This document shows, in pieces, positions 46,151-57,764 of a DNA stretch of 59,847 bases. How positions within the stretch are numbered: position 1 is the first letter of the stretch; each line of letters starts with the position of its first letter. The stretch is from the NCBI GenBank assembly GCA_002633005.1, contig NMRA01000334.1, forward strand, positions 432,300 through 492,146. The letters run 5' to 3'. This DNA is from Phoronis australis (taxonomy: Eukaryota; Phoronida; Phoronidae). Below the pieces are notes generated by a model. It was not told the DNA's origin. It searched no databases and worked only from the letters and a program-made list of their open reading frames with translations. The translations under genes and the position numbers were made by a program.

Positions 46151-47409
46151 CACACTAGAACACCGTTGCCGTTTTCGATAAATTCTTGTTGTTGGAAATA
46201 TACGAACTTTCAGTATGATTACAGCGATCTGTTGTCCACAAGTTATTTGAAAGTTTTAGAATAAGGTAATGAACTTCCCAAAATATTTAAAACTGGAGGT
46301 GATCTAGAACTAGCCATAAGGTAACCAATTTATCAGTTCTAAAAATCACAGGGACTTTACTTTCAGCATAAAAGAAGGAGTACACTGGGTTTTATTGTTA
46401 TGTCAATAGGTTCTAAGTGCATGTCACATTCTAGCTCCTCACGTACTGTATATGCCAGATTCTCAGTTTACAATAAACTGTTGTGGTCAACATAACAACT
46501 GCCAGGGCTGGGAAACTTCAATCTGTAGAGAACTTTCACCTCTACTCAGAAACTTATACTTAAATTTAAGACTAATTTGTATCCAAAAAGGAAAAGAAAG
46601 GATTACTTTAGTTTTGATATGGTTTGGGTTTTTTCGATTTTTTTTAAATGTCTTTCGTCAAAAATCCCACATTTGATATTTGGCATGCTACTCTAAAATA
46701 AACTGGATTTTGTATATTTTTTATAAATCAAAAGCAAAAGAATGCAATTTGTTGGAGATTGGATGCCACAAAAAATATATTACCCCAGTAGGCATAGTTT
46801 AATAAGAAAAAATGGAGTTTTACTAACCACAACCTTCAATTTAACATAGACAAAAGCTAGACGTGTGTTGTTCTAAATATATTTTTATGGTTTCCCATGC
46901 CAAATGATGTTTTGTGAATTTCGCAAGCTATTGTTTAACTTACGACATCCGTTAGGTGGGTGTAATACGGTTATCACCTGTGGGATGCTACAAGTAGTTT
47001 CCCATGGGTTGCCCTTGCTCCAGCACACTGGTACAGACTCCAAACATTTGAAAATATGGAAAATGGATAATCTGTTTAATTTGTTTTCCACTATTTTCCT
47101 GAAAAAATGTACCTAAAGATCACTTTGTTGGACTTCACAAAATTGACATTGTGAGTTTTCTTCAATGCACTTGCTTTGATTTTTGATTAACATCGTGAAT
47201 AAACATTCAATTTTTCACAGTGTTTTATAAGCCTTTTCTCAATGCACTCTGCCTATTTTCTGTGTTACCCTGTCTCATGTTAACTGTCAGTTAAGCTCCA
47301 TAGCAAGTTATGTAACCACTTCACTATCTCCTAAAATCTGTGAATACCATTATTGTTCACTTGAAACAATTATAAAAAGTTTTGATAGCTAAAGTACCTT
47401 TAGACATTA

Positions 47410-47580
47410 ACTTTTGACACGGCACAACTGACACACACAGCGCAAGGGGGAGGGGCTCGAATGAGCACTCCAATTTGGCGAAGTGGGCAAAAAGGTCCGC
47501 CTCAGAGAAACAAAAACTCCGAGAAAAACGAGGCAAAAGTCCACTGAAAAGACGCAGACGCGCAGTTTACAGTTTTGAAG
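47410..47580. repeat. dispersed ~300-bp repeat, copy 3 of 3
   Basis: Core CAATTTGGCGAAGTGGGCAA, then AAAGGTCCGCCTCAGAGAAA; same orientation as copy 1. Confidence 0.75.
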
Positions 47581-48244
47581 GTAGAACCCTGTTTTTTTTG
47601 TTTTTTTTAGTCCTCTGAATTCCCCAAAGTGTATGTAATTCATGACATTGAGTTTTGAATTATATTTTTGATCAATTTCACAAGCAGGCCTCACTTCACG
47701 ACATACTGTAACAAGCATTTGAATTGAACTCAGTCAAGTTAAAAGACTAGCCCAAGCGCAACAGAGATGATCCCTTCTGCCTTGCCCCAGTTTCATGTTT
47801 AGACATACAATCATTATTTCTTTATTCAGCACTCTCAGGTCACCACAAAAGTTTGGATGATATGCTTCACCCAAGTGTCACATTGCTTTCGTATTTCATG
47901 CTTCAATGTCATATTGGCTCAGGGGTAAGTTTTAGTCAAACATTGGTCTAGGTGCATTGCTTATCCCAGGCCATCACCTGTAGCTGAGTTCAAACCAGCT
48001 ACAGCTGTTTTCAGTGCAGTAAATGTTATGTAATCGGGGCCCTTCACAAAGATCTTCTCTCTGCAGTGTAGGCTTATTATCAGATCAGGTTATGTACTGT
48101 AGAGCAAGTTAGCGCAGGGAAATTGTGAGCTGTGAACTGGGGGTATCTGAAAGTAGGGCCATGACACATAGAGAAAAGGTGAGGTGGGTTTGGACCACTG
48201 GATGTTAAATATGTCACATTTTTATGCAAAGTTCACCAATTTTC

Positions 48245-48550
48245 GTATCTCTCCAGGGGCGCATCCAGGATTTTGAGTTGGGGGGGGGGGGGTGGAGGCC
48301 GGGGCAGGGCACAGGAATCACCTCATGCCTTGCGCGTGCCCAGCCTAAAATGTAGAGATATAGGTGTCTCGAATTTTTGGATTTGTGGACATTATTACTA
48401 AAACAGACAAACAGGGATTTGTTCAAGGCCTATTCATTGTGCATTGGCCCCCTGAGACCCCCTGGCCGCGCGCATATGCTAGTCAGCATTTCGCACTCCG
48501 GACTGCTAAATGAAATCTGGGAGAATTTTAGGGGAGGTGCTTGTCCATAA
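48245..48550. mobile_element. hAT-like MITE relative of 12918-13076
   Basis: Begins CAGGGGCGCATCCAGGATTT followed by a G run, and shares GCTAAATGAAATCTGGGAGA-type sequence with the 12918 copy (GCTAAGTGGAATCTGG). The right terminus is unclear. Confidence 0.5.
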
Positions 48551-48905
48551 GAATGGTTTTGCAACACAGCAACATTCACAATTACGTTCATTCGGCGCAA
48601 AGGAATACAAAAATATAGGACCTAAGTTAGGATAGTATAAATCTAGACCCGGCCGGCCTACTCCGTGTGTTATTTAGATTTTGAACATAATCTAAACATT
48701 TACTCGGTGATGTAAAAAATCAATTTTGGCAAAAAAAAAATGTCGGTAAAATTTTGCGACTTGGCCTTTATGAATGCGCGCTGGATTTTGAAAATGTGAC
48801 CTGGGATTTTGACTAGGTCAAAAAATGCGACCTGACGATTTTCATAACGTCGAGTCCTGCAGCTACGATAAAACGAATTTGGATTTTGACACGTCTTCAC
48901 ACAGC

Positions 48906-49830
48906 TACCTGGCTGATTTAGGTATAGCAGTGTGTCTCCGTTAGACCCCGAAATTTCACACAGCCCGTAGTTCTGCTAGTCATCTCGTCGTGAAACATTA
49001 TCAACACGTACATGTACGTGTAGAGCCTAGGACTATAGTGTTGTATTACTCCGTGGTACAGCTAACGACCGTCGGCCTGTGCATGCAAAATCTGGGAGTT
49101 AGCTGACACTCACCTTGGCCTTTGCAGCCGTTTAAGTGAAAAAGAATCTAATAACCTTCATTTTCTTGCATAATTCTCCGTCTTTTGTAACAAAGAAAAG
49201 TCCATCTTCGTTTCGAAAGCAATTCACGCGCCATTTCTTAATTTGCGGCATCTCTCGGGAGATGATTACAGCTTCGCAGCAGCAGATTTTGTTAAAAAAA
49301 TTCACGGTTTGCTGGTATTAAAATACTGCAAACTTGTAACGAAATGACGCCAGTTCCGATAATTTGTTGTGACATGTACTCAGCCTCGTGGAAGAGGAAC
49401 AGCAGATTAACTAGGAAGCGGTGAAAAAAAGAAACTGGCCAAGAGGTGACGCAATATTTCATGGCGTCGAAAACCGAGCACCACAATTTTAGCTGCAGAA
49501 TAAGAGTCATGTCAGAATCTTTGATAGGGACGACTAATCGATTAATAGGAAGCTGTAGTTCACTTAATTAAAGCGCCCCCTATGTTACTTTTTCTTTTAC
49601 TCTTATAAATACTGGATATAGGAGGTGCTAAAGCATGTCGGTGCAAAGAAAGATGAAATAGTGACTTCATTCACAGGTAAATGACGTTTAATACGTCAGA
49701 GTTAAGTTCCAAGCAAATTTATGCCATCAAAAGGCTCACAACTTCAGAGAAACGGAACAAGCATTTCAACTAATTCAATAATACCCACTAATCGCTGTGC
49801 AAACTGCTGGGACAGGCTGATAACAAACAT
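48906..49830. repeat. duplicated blocks B and C, copy 1
   Basis: B (48906-49520) matches 52367-52910: GACCCCGAAATTTC, GTAGTTCTGCT, TTCTTGCATAATTCT, TTCGCAGC and TTAGC(T/A)GCAGAATAA. C (49725-49830) matches 51295-51400: TTTCAACTAATTCAA, ACTAATCGCT and GATA(A/G)CAAA. Diverged by roughly a fifth by eye. Confidence 0.75.
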
Positions 49831-49844
49831 GAAAGCGCTCTGAG

Positions 49845-50180
49845 GAGCGAAACTTGGCGAAATTAACCAAAAAGATGACGATAAAGATGATGACGAAGAT
49901 GACGAATATGACGACGATGGTGGCGAGGATGAACAAAAGAAGTAATAATAACATACACATGACGAACGTAGAAGTCCGAAATCAGTAAGAAAAAGGCTAC
50001 AGTCTTGTGCGACACTTGGCGAAATTAACGGAAAAGACAACGACGGAGTTGATGACGAAGATGATGACGATGATGACGAATATGATGATGGTGGTGGCGA
50101 TGATGAACAACATCACAACATTCATATGATGAACTTAGATGTCATAAATCATTAAGAAATAGGCTGCAGTCTCGTTCAAT
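49845..50180. repeat. two ~175-bp units with GAT/GAC trinucleotide runs
   Basis: Units start at about 49849 and 50021, each opening ACTTGGCGAAATTAAC. GAT/GAC runs follow, then GAACAA, a CAT/ACATGA block and AGGCT(A/G)CAGTCT. Minus-strand frames through them are Ser-rich low complexity, not genes. Confidence 0.8.
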
Positions 50181-50554
50181 AGAAGATGAACCAAAATCAA
50201 TGCAGCAAGAGCGCTCAACAAAGGAGCAGCGTTATCAGAAAATCTCAAATAACTCAAAAAGTAGATGTTCTAGCGAATAATGGAAAACATCTTCTGAAAG
50301 CCCGTTCAAAATTCTATCTAAACTGATGGTATCGCCTAATTCCGTAAATTTTTCGAAAAAAAAATGAAATTTTGCGTTTTTTTAAGAAATACAAAGTCAA
50401 ATAACTCGAAAACGGTAAGTCTGAGAAAAAAATTGTTACAGGCCATTTCAAAGATTATACTTCAAAGAATCTACATGCAAAAAATCACGTCTTTTTCTTT
50501 TCCCGTTTAAAATCGCATTCCAGACGACTGAAAATGGGTCAACATGCGCCATAT

Positions 50555-50930
50555 CCGCCATCTTGAAAGCAACTTCCGGTTTTTCGGCTTTGTATAATAG
50601 CACGTTACAAGAAACTAATACCTGTAAAAACTCGAAGGAATTGGTCTTATAATACGCCCTCTAGAGGAGAAAACGTTTTTAGGCCAAAATTGAGGTGCGC
50701 ATGCGCGATCGCCGATATTTCCGCCATCTTTAATCGGAAGTAAACAATTTCCGGTATGCTTGTAGCAAACTTCCGGTCCACTTACTGTGCTGATTCTTAG
50801 CCTTTTACGTAAAAAATTGTAGCCTCCAGAAGCATTTGAACCTTTAAATGAAAACAAAATGGCCGCCACAGCCGCCATCTTGGATCCGATTTTGACGAAA
50901 AACAATAGGCTTCCAGTACTTCCGGAAGTA
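50555..50930. promoter_or_regulatory. cluster of NRF1-, ETS- and YY1-like motifs
   Basis: YY1-like CCGCCATCTT at 50556-50565, 50721-50730 and, as GCCGCCATCTTGG, at 50871-50883. NRF1-like TGCGCATGCGC at 50696-50706. ETS-like ACTTCCGG at 50572-50579 and 50769-50776, CGGAAGT at 50735-50741, and a palindromic ACTTCCGGAAGT at 50918-50929. These three factors mark TATA-less housekeeping promoters in animals. No transcript can be assigned, and a repeat carrying these motifs is the alternative. Confidence 0.5.
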
Positions 50931-51003
50931 CGTATTATGTGTAAATTTCGTGATGATCGGACGAAAATTGCGACCTGTATCGTGCGAACAAACAAAAAAA
51001 AAA

Positions 51004-51283
51004 ACTTAGTGGAAGAGCAACATATTTGGCGAAATTTATTTCGCCAAGTAAAAAACTTAGTGGAAGAGCAACATACTTGGCGAAATTTATTTCGCCAAGT
51101 AAAAACTTAGTGGAAGAGCAACATACTTGGCGAAATTTATTTCGCCAAGTAAAAAAAAAAAAAAACAAACTTAGTGGAAGAGCAACATACTTGGCGAAAT
51201 TTATTTCGCCAAGTAAAAAACAAAAAAAACAACAAACTTAGTGGAAGAGCAACATACTTGGCGAAATTTATTTCGCCAAGTAA
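51004..51283. repeat. five-unit palindromic tandem array
   Basis: A 47-bp core (starts ACTTAGTGGAAGAGCAACAT) begins at 51004, 51055, 51105, 51169 and 51236, separated by A-rich spacers of variable length. Each core ends in a palindrome with 12-bp arms (ACTTGGCGAAAT / ATTTCGCCAAGT) and a TT centre; the first unit has one arm mismatch. Confidence 0.95.
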
Positions 51284-51294
51284 TGACGTCAGCA

Positions 51295-52910
51295 ACAGGC
51301 TCACGACTTGAGAGACAAAAGACACATTTCAACTAATTCAACTATTTCCTGTAATCGCTACGCCACCTGCAAGGGCAGTTTGATAGCAAATATTTTGTCA
51401 GCAACAGGCTTGCATCAGTGATGACGGCAGTATAAGTTGAGATAAGTTGGGATTAGTTGGGTCCAACTAAACATTCTGACACGGGTGAGACACAGCACTC
51501 CGACCGTCGGAGACTGAACATGACCGCCGGACAAAATGTAGTTATCAATACCTTTATGTGATACTGCAGGCTATTTTAAACCGGTCATACAGCTAGCTGT
51601 GTAAAGATTAGGCAATTACATCGCCCAGGATGCCTGCGGCATCCAGCGGCGATAGTACATCCCCACAAAAGGTTACGCATTTCAAAATACAGCAAATAAA
51701 ATCAAATGAACCATACAAATAGGAACATGAGGTTATATAACACATACACCACAAGTCTGGAGACGATTCAGTCAAAATAATTTGAACAAATCGATGAAAA
51801 TCTGTCGCGGTTTGCTCGAATTTCTCTCACCTGGTGCCATTTTGAGGAAATTACGTGAAATCACGCATGCTGACGAATGAAAAGTCCAAGGGACATAAAT
51901 CTTATAAATTTCACCCGATACCTTCACATGCTAGTTTGCAAGTGTCACGCACTAGCGTCACGCCTTTCGCCCAGTCTCGCGCTAGCCTTTGCCTAACTCA
52001 CGCGACCGAGTTGACATACTTGTGGTTATCGCGCGCGCGGGGGTGAAGAAGTTAACGGCAATCAAAAATTGAAGTTGGAATTCTTCGCCAAAGTCAACTT
52101 AATTCTCACAACTAAGCTTCATCGAAGACATGTATAGAAGTAGAAAGAACCAATGATGAACGGAAGCGCTTTTTTAAATAATAGTTTTAATTGTGGATTG
52201 TATTTTTGACGAGGCGAAAACTCAAAATCGGTAACCCAAATCCGGTCACGGCCCGTTTAAAATACATGTAACGAAATGCGTACAGAAAGCGAATGGAAGT
52301 ATTGTAGCCCCTAAATGGCCAACCGATGGTCTACGTGTTGCCCATCATTGTAACGACTATCGTCAGACAGCTTGGTAGGTAGCACTGTGTGTTGAGTTGC
52401 GTATAAGACCCCGAAATTTCTCACAGCCCCCTGGGTAGTTCTGCTCGTCACATCGTGGAACTTATATCAACATGCAGATTATAACGACCGGCGGAGGTGC
52501 ATGCAAAATCTCGGAGTCAACCAACACTCACCATGCCCGTTGCAACCGCTTGAGTGAAAAACAATGTACATGTAATAAACGTCATTTTCTTGCATAATTC
52601 TTTTCCTTTTGTGAAACGCTCACACGCCATTTCCTAAAATTTTGCGACATCTTTTGGAAGATGTTGACAGCTTCGCAGCTGCAAAATTTGTTCTAAAATT
52701 CCTGCTGTCTGCTGGTATTAAATTGGTAAAAACATATAACGAAATGAAACTAGTTCCGGTAATTATTTGTGTCATGTAGGGCCTGGCTAAGCAGCGTCGT
52801 GGAAGAGAAGGACAGCTGGTTGAATAATTGGTGAAAAAAACGGGCCAATGAAAGCTGACCCAAAAGAACGCATCACAGTTTTAGCAGCAGAATAACGGCA
52901 GAACGACAAT
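51295..52910. repeat. duplicated blocks C, A and B, copy 2
   Basis: C (51295-51400), A (51724-52360) and B (52367-52910) occur in this order, while the first set is A, B, C. The arrangement fits a tandem duplication with later insertions. Confidence 0.75.
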
Positions 52911-55734
52911 TTTTGCGGAGCTAAGATTAATAATTTAGTTTACTCAAGGAAGAGTGTCATTAATAACACTAATTTTGTGAAAATTTTACTTGACCAGTTT
53001 TTACCCACAAGGCTTAACGGTCCGGCGTTTTTTTGACTTGATTAAAACGTCAAATTGTAGAAAATGAATTTCAGTTTGTTCTAAAACTTCTGCAGTGGAT
53101 AAAATTATAGTTATTTAGCTCAAAATGTACAACGTGGTTGGTTTGTGGTTATATTTAATTTTAAATGATGACCTTACATCGCATACTACAGCAGAGCCTG
53201 GTGAATAAAACTAAAGCGCCGCGTTTGGCTTAAAGCGGAGTAAATACTAATCTCCTTCACAGACCCTCGAGGAGGCAATCCGTGACGTCAGCTTGTGAGG
53301 CCCGGGAACCAGGTTAAGTGAGTACCGAAGTTTTCACGTCTTGGCCAAGCCACAATGGGCTTCCACACGTAGCGTGACAATTTATCATGCCTCACAATCT
53401 CATATGTTCTTGTTTGCTAGGAAGAATTGTAGTTTGAAAATTTATGATGAGGCTTTTGTAAATACATTGAGACTATATTGTGTACAGACAGATTTTGTAA
53501 AAAAGCATTTGTATACGCTCTCTTACTGATGCATAGACGTATCACAGTGTCATCGCGCTTGTGTAACTTTATGATTACAAACGGTTTTCACTGTGTCAGT
53601 CCTGAGTGCTACATTTGTACACAATTGTGTGTACATGTATTTATTGTATCTCACAATTTCGTTATTTTTATTGCTGAGAATTGTTTACACGTCTTGGACC
53701 AGCATTTATGGCTTGACTTTTGTAAATACATTACATACCATACTTTGTGCGTTCAATTCTGTATTGATAAATACTTCCTTAGTTTTAATTATCGTACAGA
53801 ATGTTGCGGCAGGATCAAATGTTCCGGAAAGAAAAATAATTTGTACTGCCTGATGAAAGAGTCCCCGCAGCTGCAGAGAAATTATGAATGAACTTTTAAA
53901 ACGAGACGAAATATTCTTGTCTCTTGTGATGAACACTGGTGTTCAGTTGAAGGTGAAGCTATTTCCCACCGGCATTTCCCATTAACTAGCTGCTATCCGT
54001 CCTTTCGCACTTGATCTCTCTCCAACAAAACAGTCACGTATTTTGAGACTTCAACGTCTCGCAAATTCTACCTCCAAGAGCAAGCATTAAAATTGACCAC
54101 TGGATTCATTGGCGGCTAGTGTACATTGTACATGTACATTCTTATTCACTACAAATAAAAGTAGTTCACAACTGGTCAGACCTAATTACCATGCAGCTGG
54201 AGACCGACAAAGGCCTATTTAAATCACTGATAAAATCGTGACCAGCTTAGTATTATAGGCCCTGAAGCCCCCAAGTTTGCTTCAAGACAGTCAAAATAGC
54301 GTTATGGAAAATCATTAGATACTTGAGCACAGAATTAAAATGTCGTAGCACTTATCTGTAATAGCAGAAAACATAAAAAATAAAGTTTGAATTCTGGTCA
54401 GGATCGTTGAAATAATTGTTTGATCTTTCGCGGCTTAAAATTGAAATTCAGTGAAATAGAATGATTTTGTGGGTGAGAATCCGATCGCAGCAGAAACAAT
54501 ACTGTTCACCTTCACGTGGTCCCTAAAACCCCCATTAGGGTCGATTTTTAGTGGTCTTTTACCTGACTTTCCTTCTCAGTCCGATGTGTCTTTAAGGGTT
54601 TAGTTACCTTATTCTCTCCAAGATATCTGTTGTTTTCTCAGCAACAAAACACAAAATGTGACTAAAGATTAAAAATTGGTCATTTTTACAGAGTGAACAC
54701 GAATTCGAAGATATGTTAAATATAGCTACATGTAGGTTATTACGAACAGAGCAGGATCGAAGGATGAGGGATACCGCAAGAATACGTGGCCTACACCCCA
54801 CAATGTTACATTTCTATATTGGGAATTAGGCAGACGGGTTGTTTCTGCAGATTTCAAGAGTTGGGACAAATGATAGTTACATGTAAATAACCTGACAGGC
54901 TTTTAAAAGCTGCAACTGTCTTACTTGAGGAATATCATCCTTTTTATATTCTGTCCAGCTCTTTATGGTCTTCTGATACTTACAGTGTATCAATGCCTGT
55001 GTACATGTACGTAGGACAGCCAGAGCAGATATAGTTTACGACCACTGAGTTCTGTCATATTTATATTTTGTCGCGGGGTGTTGTCAATATAAATGTACTA
55101 GTAACATAATTGTGTGCCAGTTAATGCCAAGTCCAACTGAATTGAGGTATTAAATTAAGAGTTGGTTGAAATCTGACTTTTGCTGAGAAGTGTTGAGTGC
55201 ATGTACCAGTAGGGTACTGTAACTTTGTACCAGCTAGACATTTCCCTTTTACTGTCACGGTGTGATTTTACTGGGTGATAGTGATATTTTGAAATAAATA
55301 TATTTTGAAATAAAAAAAAACTTAATTGTTTGAAATGGTTACAGTGTCTCATTGTGTTGTTTCTGTGGTAACAATTTCTGTTGTTCTTCTCGTTCTGGAT
55401 GGCCAATCAGTTTTTTTAGTCCACCGTTTTTCAGTGAAAAACCCACATTCTCAGAAATTCGAGACTCCCCCATATATTTTGGGCCGGATGCCCGATACAG
55501 TGTTGCCACCCTAGTTATCAGTGATATCCTAGATCCGCCACTGTAACTATACTAGATACTTAAAGAGAAGTTATGAGCGTATCGTTGAAGTATTTTCCCT
55601 GAGACAACCTAGGACCAGTATTACTCCCAGAGACAACTCAGCACCCCTTACATGCGTCTGCATATTGATGAAATTACTATTCCTTGGCATAAGCTGAAGT
55701 CTGGCTTGCAAGTATAGTCGTGTCGTCTCTATAT
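52911..55734. other. intergenic, no supported gene
   Basis: AT-rich. A 137-codon plus-strand frame at 53478-53891 has no domain, and its Cys/His-rich composition comes from AT-rich DNA. A CRE-like TGACGTCA is at 53283. Around 55530 a GATCCGCCACTG end resembles a hAT-MITE terminus, but its partner end was not found. Confidence 0.4.
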
Positions 55735-56120
55735 TTTTACCACAACATTAGCCTCGAATGGCCAATACAACCGTGTAATAACCATTTCGTTATCTCTCTA
55801 GTCAGATAAAATTTTGACGGGAACCGAGGCCGCGAGAGTTTCGAGTCGCCGACTTTCCCACTACACCACTCAGCGGCTGTCGTCAAGCGTGAAAATAGAA
55901 TACGCGAAAATAGAATGAGCACGCGCAACAATCACGTGCTCAACAAAGGTCATTGTACCGACATTTACACGCTATGAAAAATAAGACGCATAATTTCCAT
56001 AAAAAACGATATTTTAATTCAGAGAAATTTATCTCTCATTTTCTCTCACTTGAAAATCACCGATCTCCAATTTGAATGCGGGTATCGTGTCGTCGGGATC
56101 CTTGGACTTGAGCATTATAC
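55735..56120 (-). repeat. tRNA-like dispersed repeat, minus-strand copy
   Basis: Inverted copy of 16890-17300. On the minus strand the tRNA-like part is better kept here: A-box TGGTGTAGTGG, then GTCGGCGACTCGAAACTC, then a B-box-like GGTTCCCGTC. The adjoining palindrome seen in the other copy is eroded. Confidence 0.75.
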
Positions 56121-56660
56121 TCAGTTACCAGGGGTAACCTACTTGAGCAGACGATGGAAACACGTTTCGCTTTTAATTCTAAGCCATCTTCAGGCGAGTA
56201 TCAGTTAAACATGAAACTGGAAGTTACACCGTTGAAGCAAGGTTAGGCCGCACACCGCATAACTGTAAAAATTGTGGCAATCCTAAAATTCCGAAATGTT
56301 TTTGCAGACCTTCGAAAAACAAACTGTCTCAATTTCCTGTTTGGGGATAGGGTTTGCACAAAATGTCATAACCCTCAAACTGCGAGGATTTGTGAAGACC
56401 TTCCAAGCACAAATTGCGATAGTTAGGTGACTGTTCTAACATCCGTCCTTCGTAGGTCTGGCTCATTTAACTACCAGTCGAGATCAATTCAAAATCAGTA
56501 AAGTAGACAAACCCAGAGTATATCACACTTGCAAGACCACCAGTTCCGCTTGAAATACACAGCGACATCCCATGGAAGCTTGCTCAGTTTTGCCCTAGTC
56601 ACAAGCTACCAATGTAATCTTGATCAATACAACCCCGATGTGGCAGTACAAACAACAGTG
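56121..56660. other. intergenic spacer 3' of the deubiquitinase gene
   Basis: No gene seen. On the minus strand it lies beyond the putative cleavage site. Confidence 0.4.
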
Positions 56661-57575
56661 GACACTTGCAGCATACTTTTATTGACATAATACGCAACAT
56701 AAATACAATCAGTCACAGAAATTCAACCATGACCCAAGAGTTCACAAGTTCTCAACACATAAACCGTGAATTGTGCATGCATGCAATTCAACATAAAACA
56801 AAAATATCACTGAATTCAGCACTGCAGTAACGAAATAGGATATCGAGACTTAACCACACGACTTGGGTGCCACAAGGAATACTTCACTATTATCCGAGAA
56901 TGATAATCCACAGCTTACATTATTTGTGAATAAAATAGACCATAAAAACTCATCTGGGTAGTTGTCCAGTTTCAAACTGAACAGAAGAGATATCACACAG
57001 TGGAATAACACCACTACAACATGAGTGGCTCAAAGACTCCAATATCCACGCCGGTCAGAGCTGGGATAATGCTTTTCTATTACCCATCAAAGTCTCGGCA
57101 CAGACCTGGTGTATCCACTCGGTTTAAAACTCAGGGAAAGTTTGCAACAGTTCAACACTTTCCACTCCCACTGAACTGTAAGTCCTAATATCACTGGACA
57201 ATTATGATCCACCCAAAACCCACCCACCCCTATGCGCAGTGACTAGCATGGACTGACCCGCATACAGGTCATATGCCTACTCTCAACATGAAATGAACCA
57301 CAAATCTGATATCAGAACACAGTTCAGCAAAACTTAAAGCTACACTTCACCATTTAGCTGGCTAAAAATGAAAATCGAATTCAGCCTTTCACTCTCGACT
57401 GATAAAACCGGTCATGTAATATTCCTTACAGTGACGGCCTCATTGGGCAACAATTCAAGATCGGATAAGCGTGGTAATTTCTGCAAACCCTAGCGCTTTG
57501 GTTAAGAATTCAACATTGCCAGCCAAACAGTGGTGAAATGCCCCATAAAATGGACATACTAACAACATCACATTA
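56661..57575 (-). other. 3' UTR of the USP gene, with poly(A) signal at 56678-56683
   Basis: Runs from the stop codon to just past a canonical AATAAA (minus strand, 56678-56683). A GT-rich stretch (TGTCCACTGTTGTTTGT) follows, as expected for a downstream element. Length about 0.9 kb. No other gene is visible in it. Confidence 0.6.
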
Positions 57576-57764
57576 TCAGTTCGTGTCCATGTCGTCGTTT
57601 TCGTCATCACTCAACCTCCCGTTAGTTGTGCCATTGCTGCCATTCTTGTTGCTAGAGGGAGCTCCAGCAGCAGCGTTCGTGTCACACATGCGCATCTTCC
57701 GCGGTGGCGACTGTGCTCCCACAACGCCTCTCCGCTGGTAGACCAGAACGTAGCCATGTTTTGC
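57576..57764 (-). CDS. USP15: USP exon n (terminal)
   Basis: Acceptor AATTTGTTTCAG. 62 codons from [12 protein letters not shown] to MDTN and TGA. The tail is Asn/Ser/Asp-rich and likely disordered. Confidence 0.93.
   Translation of the reverse strand, partial: AKHGYVLVYQRRGVVGAQSPPRKMRMCDTNAAAGAPSSNKNGSNGTTNGRLSDDENDDMDTN

Larger units (their letters stand above)
46151..48905. other. 2.75-kb segment between blocks A and B, mostly unannotated
   Basis: Absent at the equivalent place in the second copy. It contains the third copy of the dispersed 300-bp repeat (about 47410-47570) and a hAT-like MITE relative (about 48245-48550). No long coding frame or transposon ends were recognised. Confidence 0.5.

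Noticed and set aside
49744-50040. Ser/Tyr-rich minus-strand frame
   Set aside because: Translation of GAT/GAC trinucleotide runs; low complexity.
53478-53891. 137-codon plus-strand frame
   Set aside because: Overlapping frames on both strands, AT-driven composition and no motif or splice context; likely chance.
55380-55545. Possible second hAT-MITE (GATCCGCCACTG end)
   Set aside because: Only one terminus is visible; no matching opposite end or target duplication was found.
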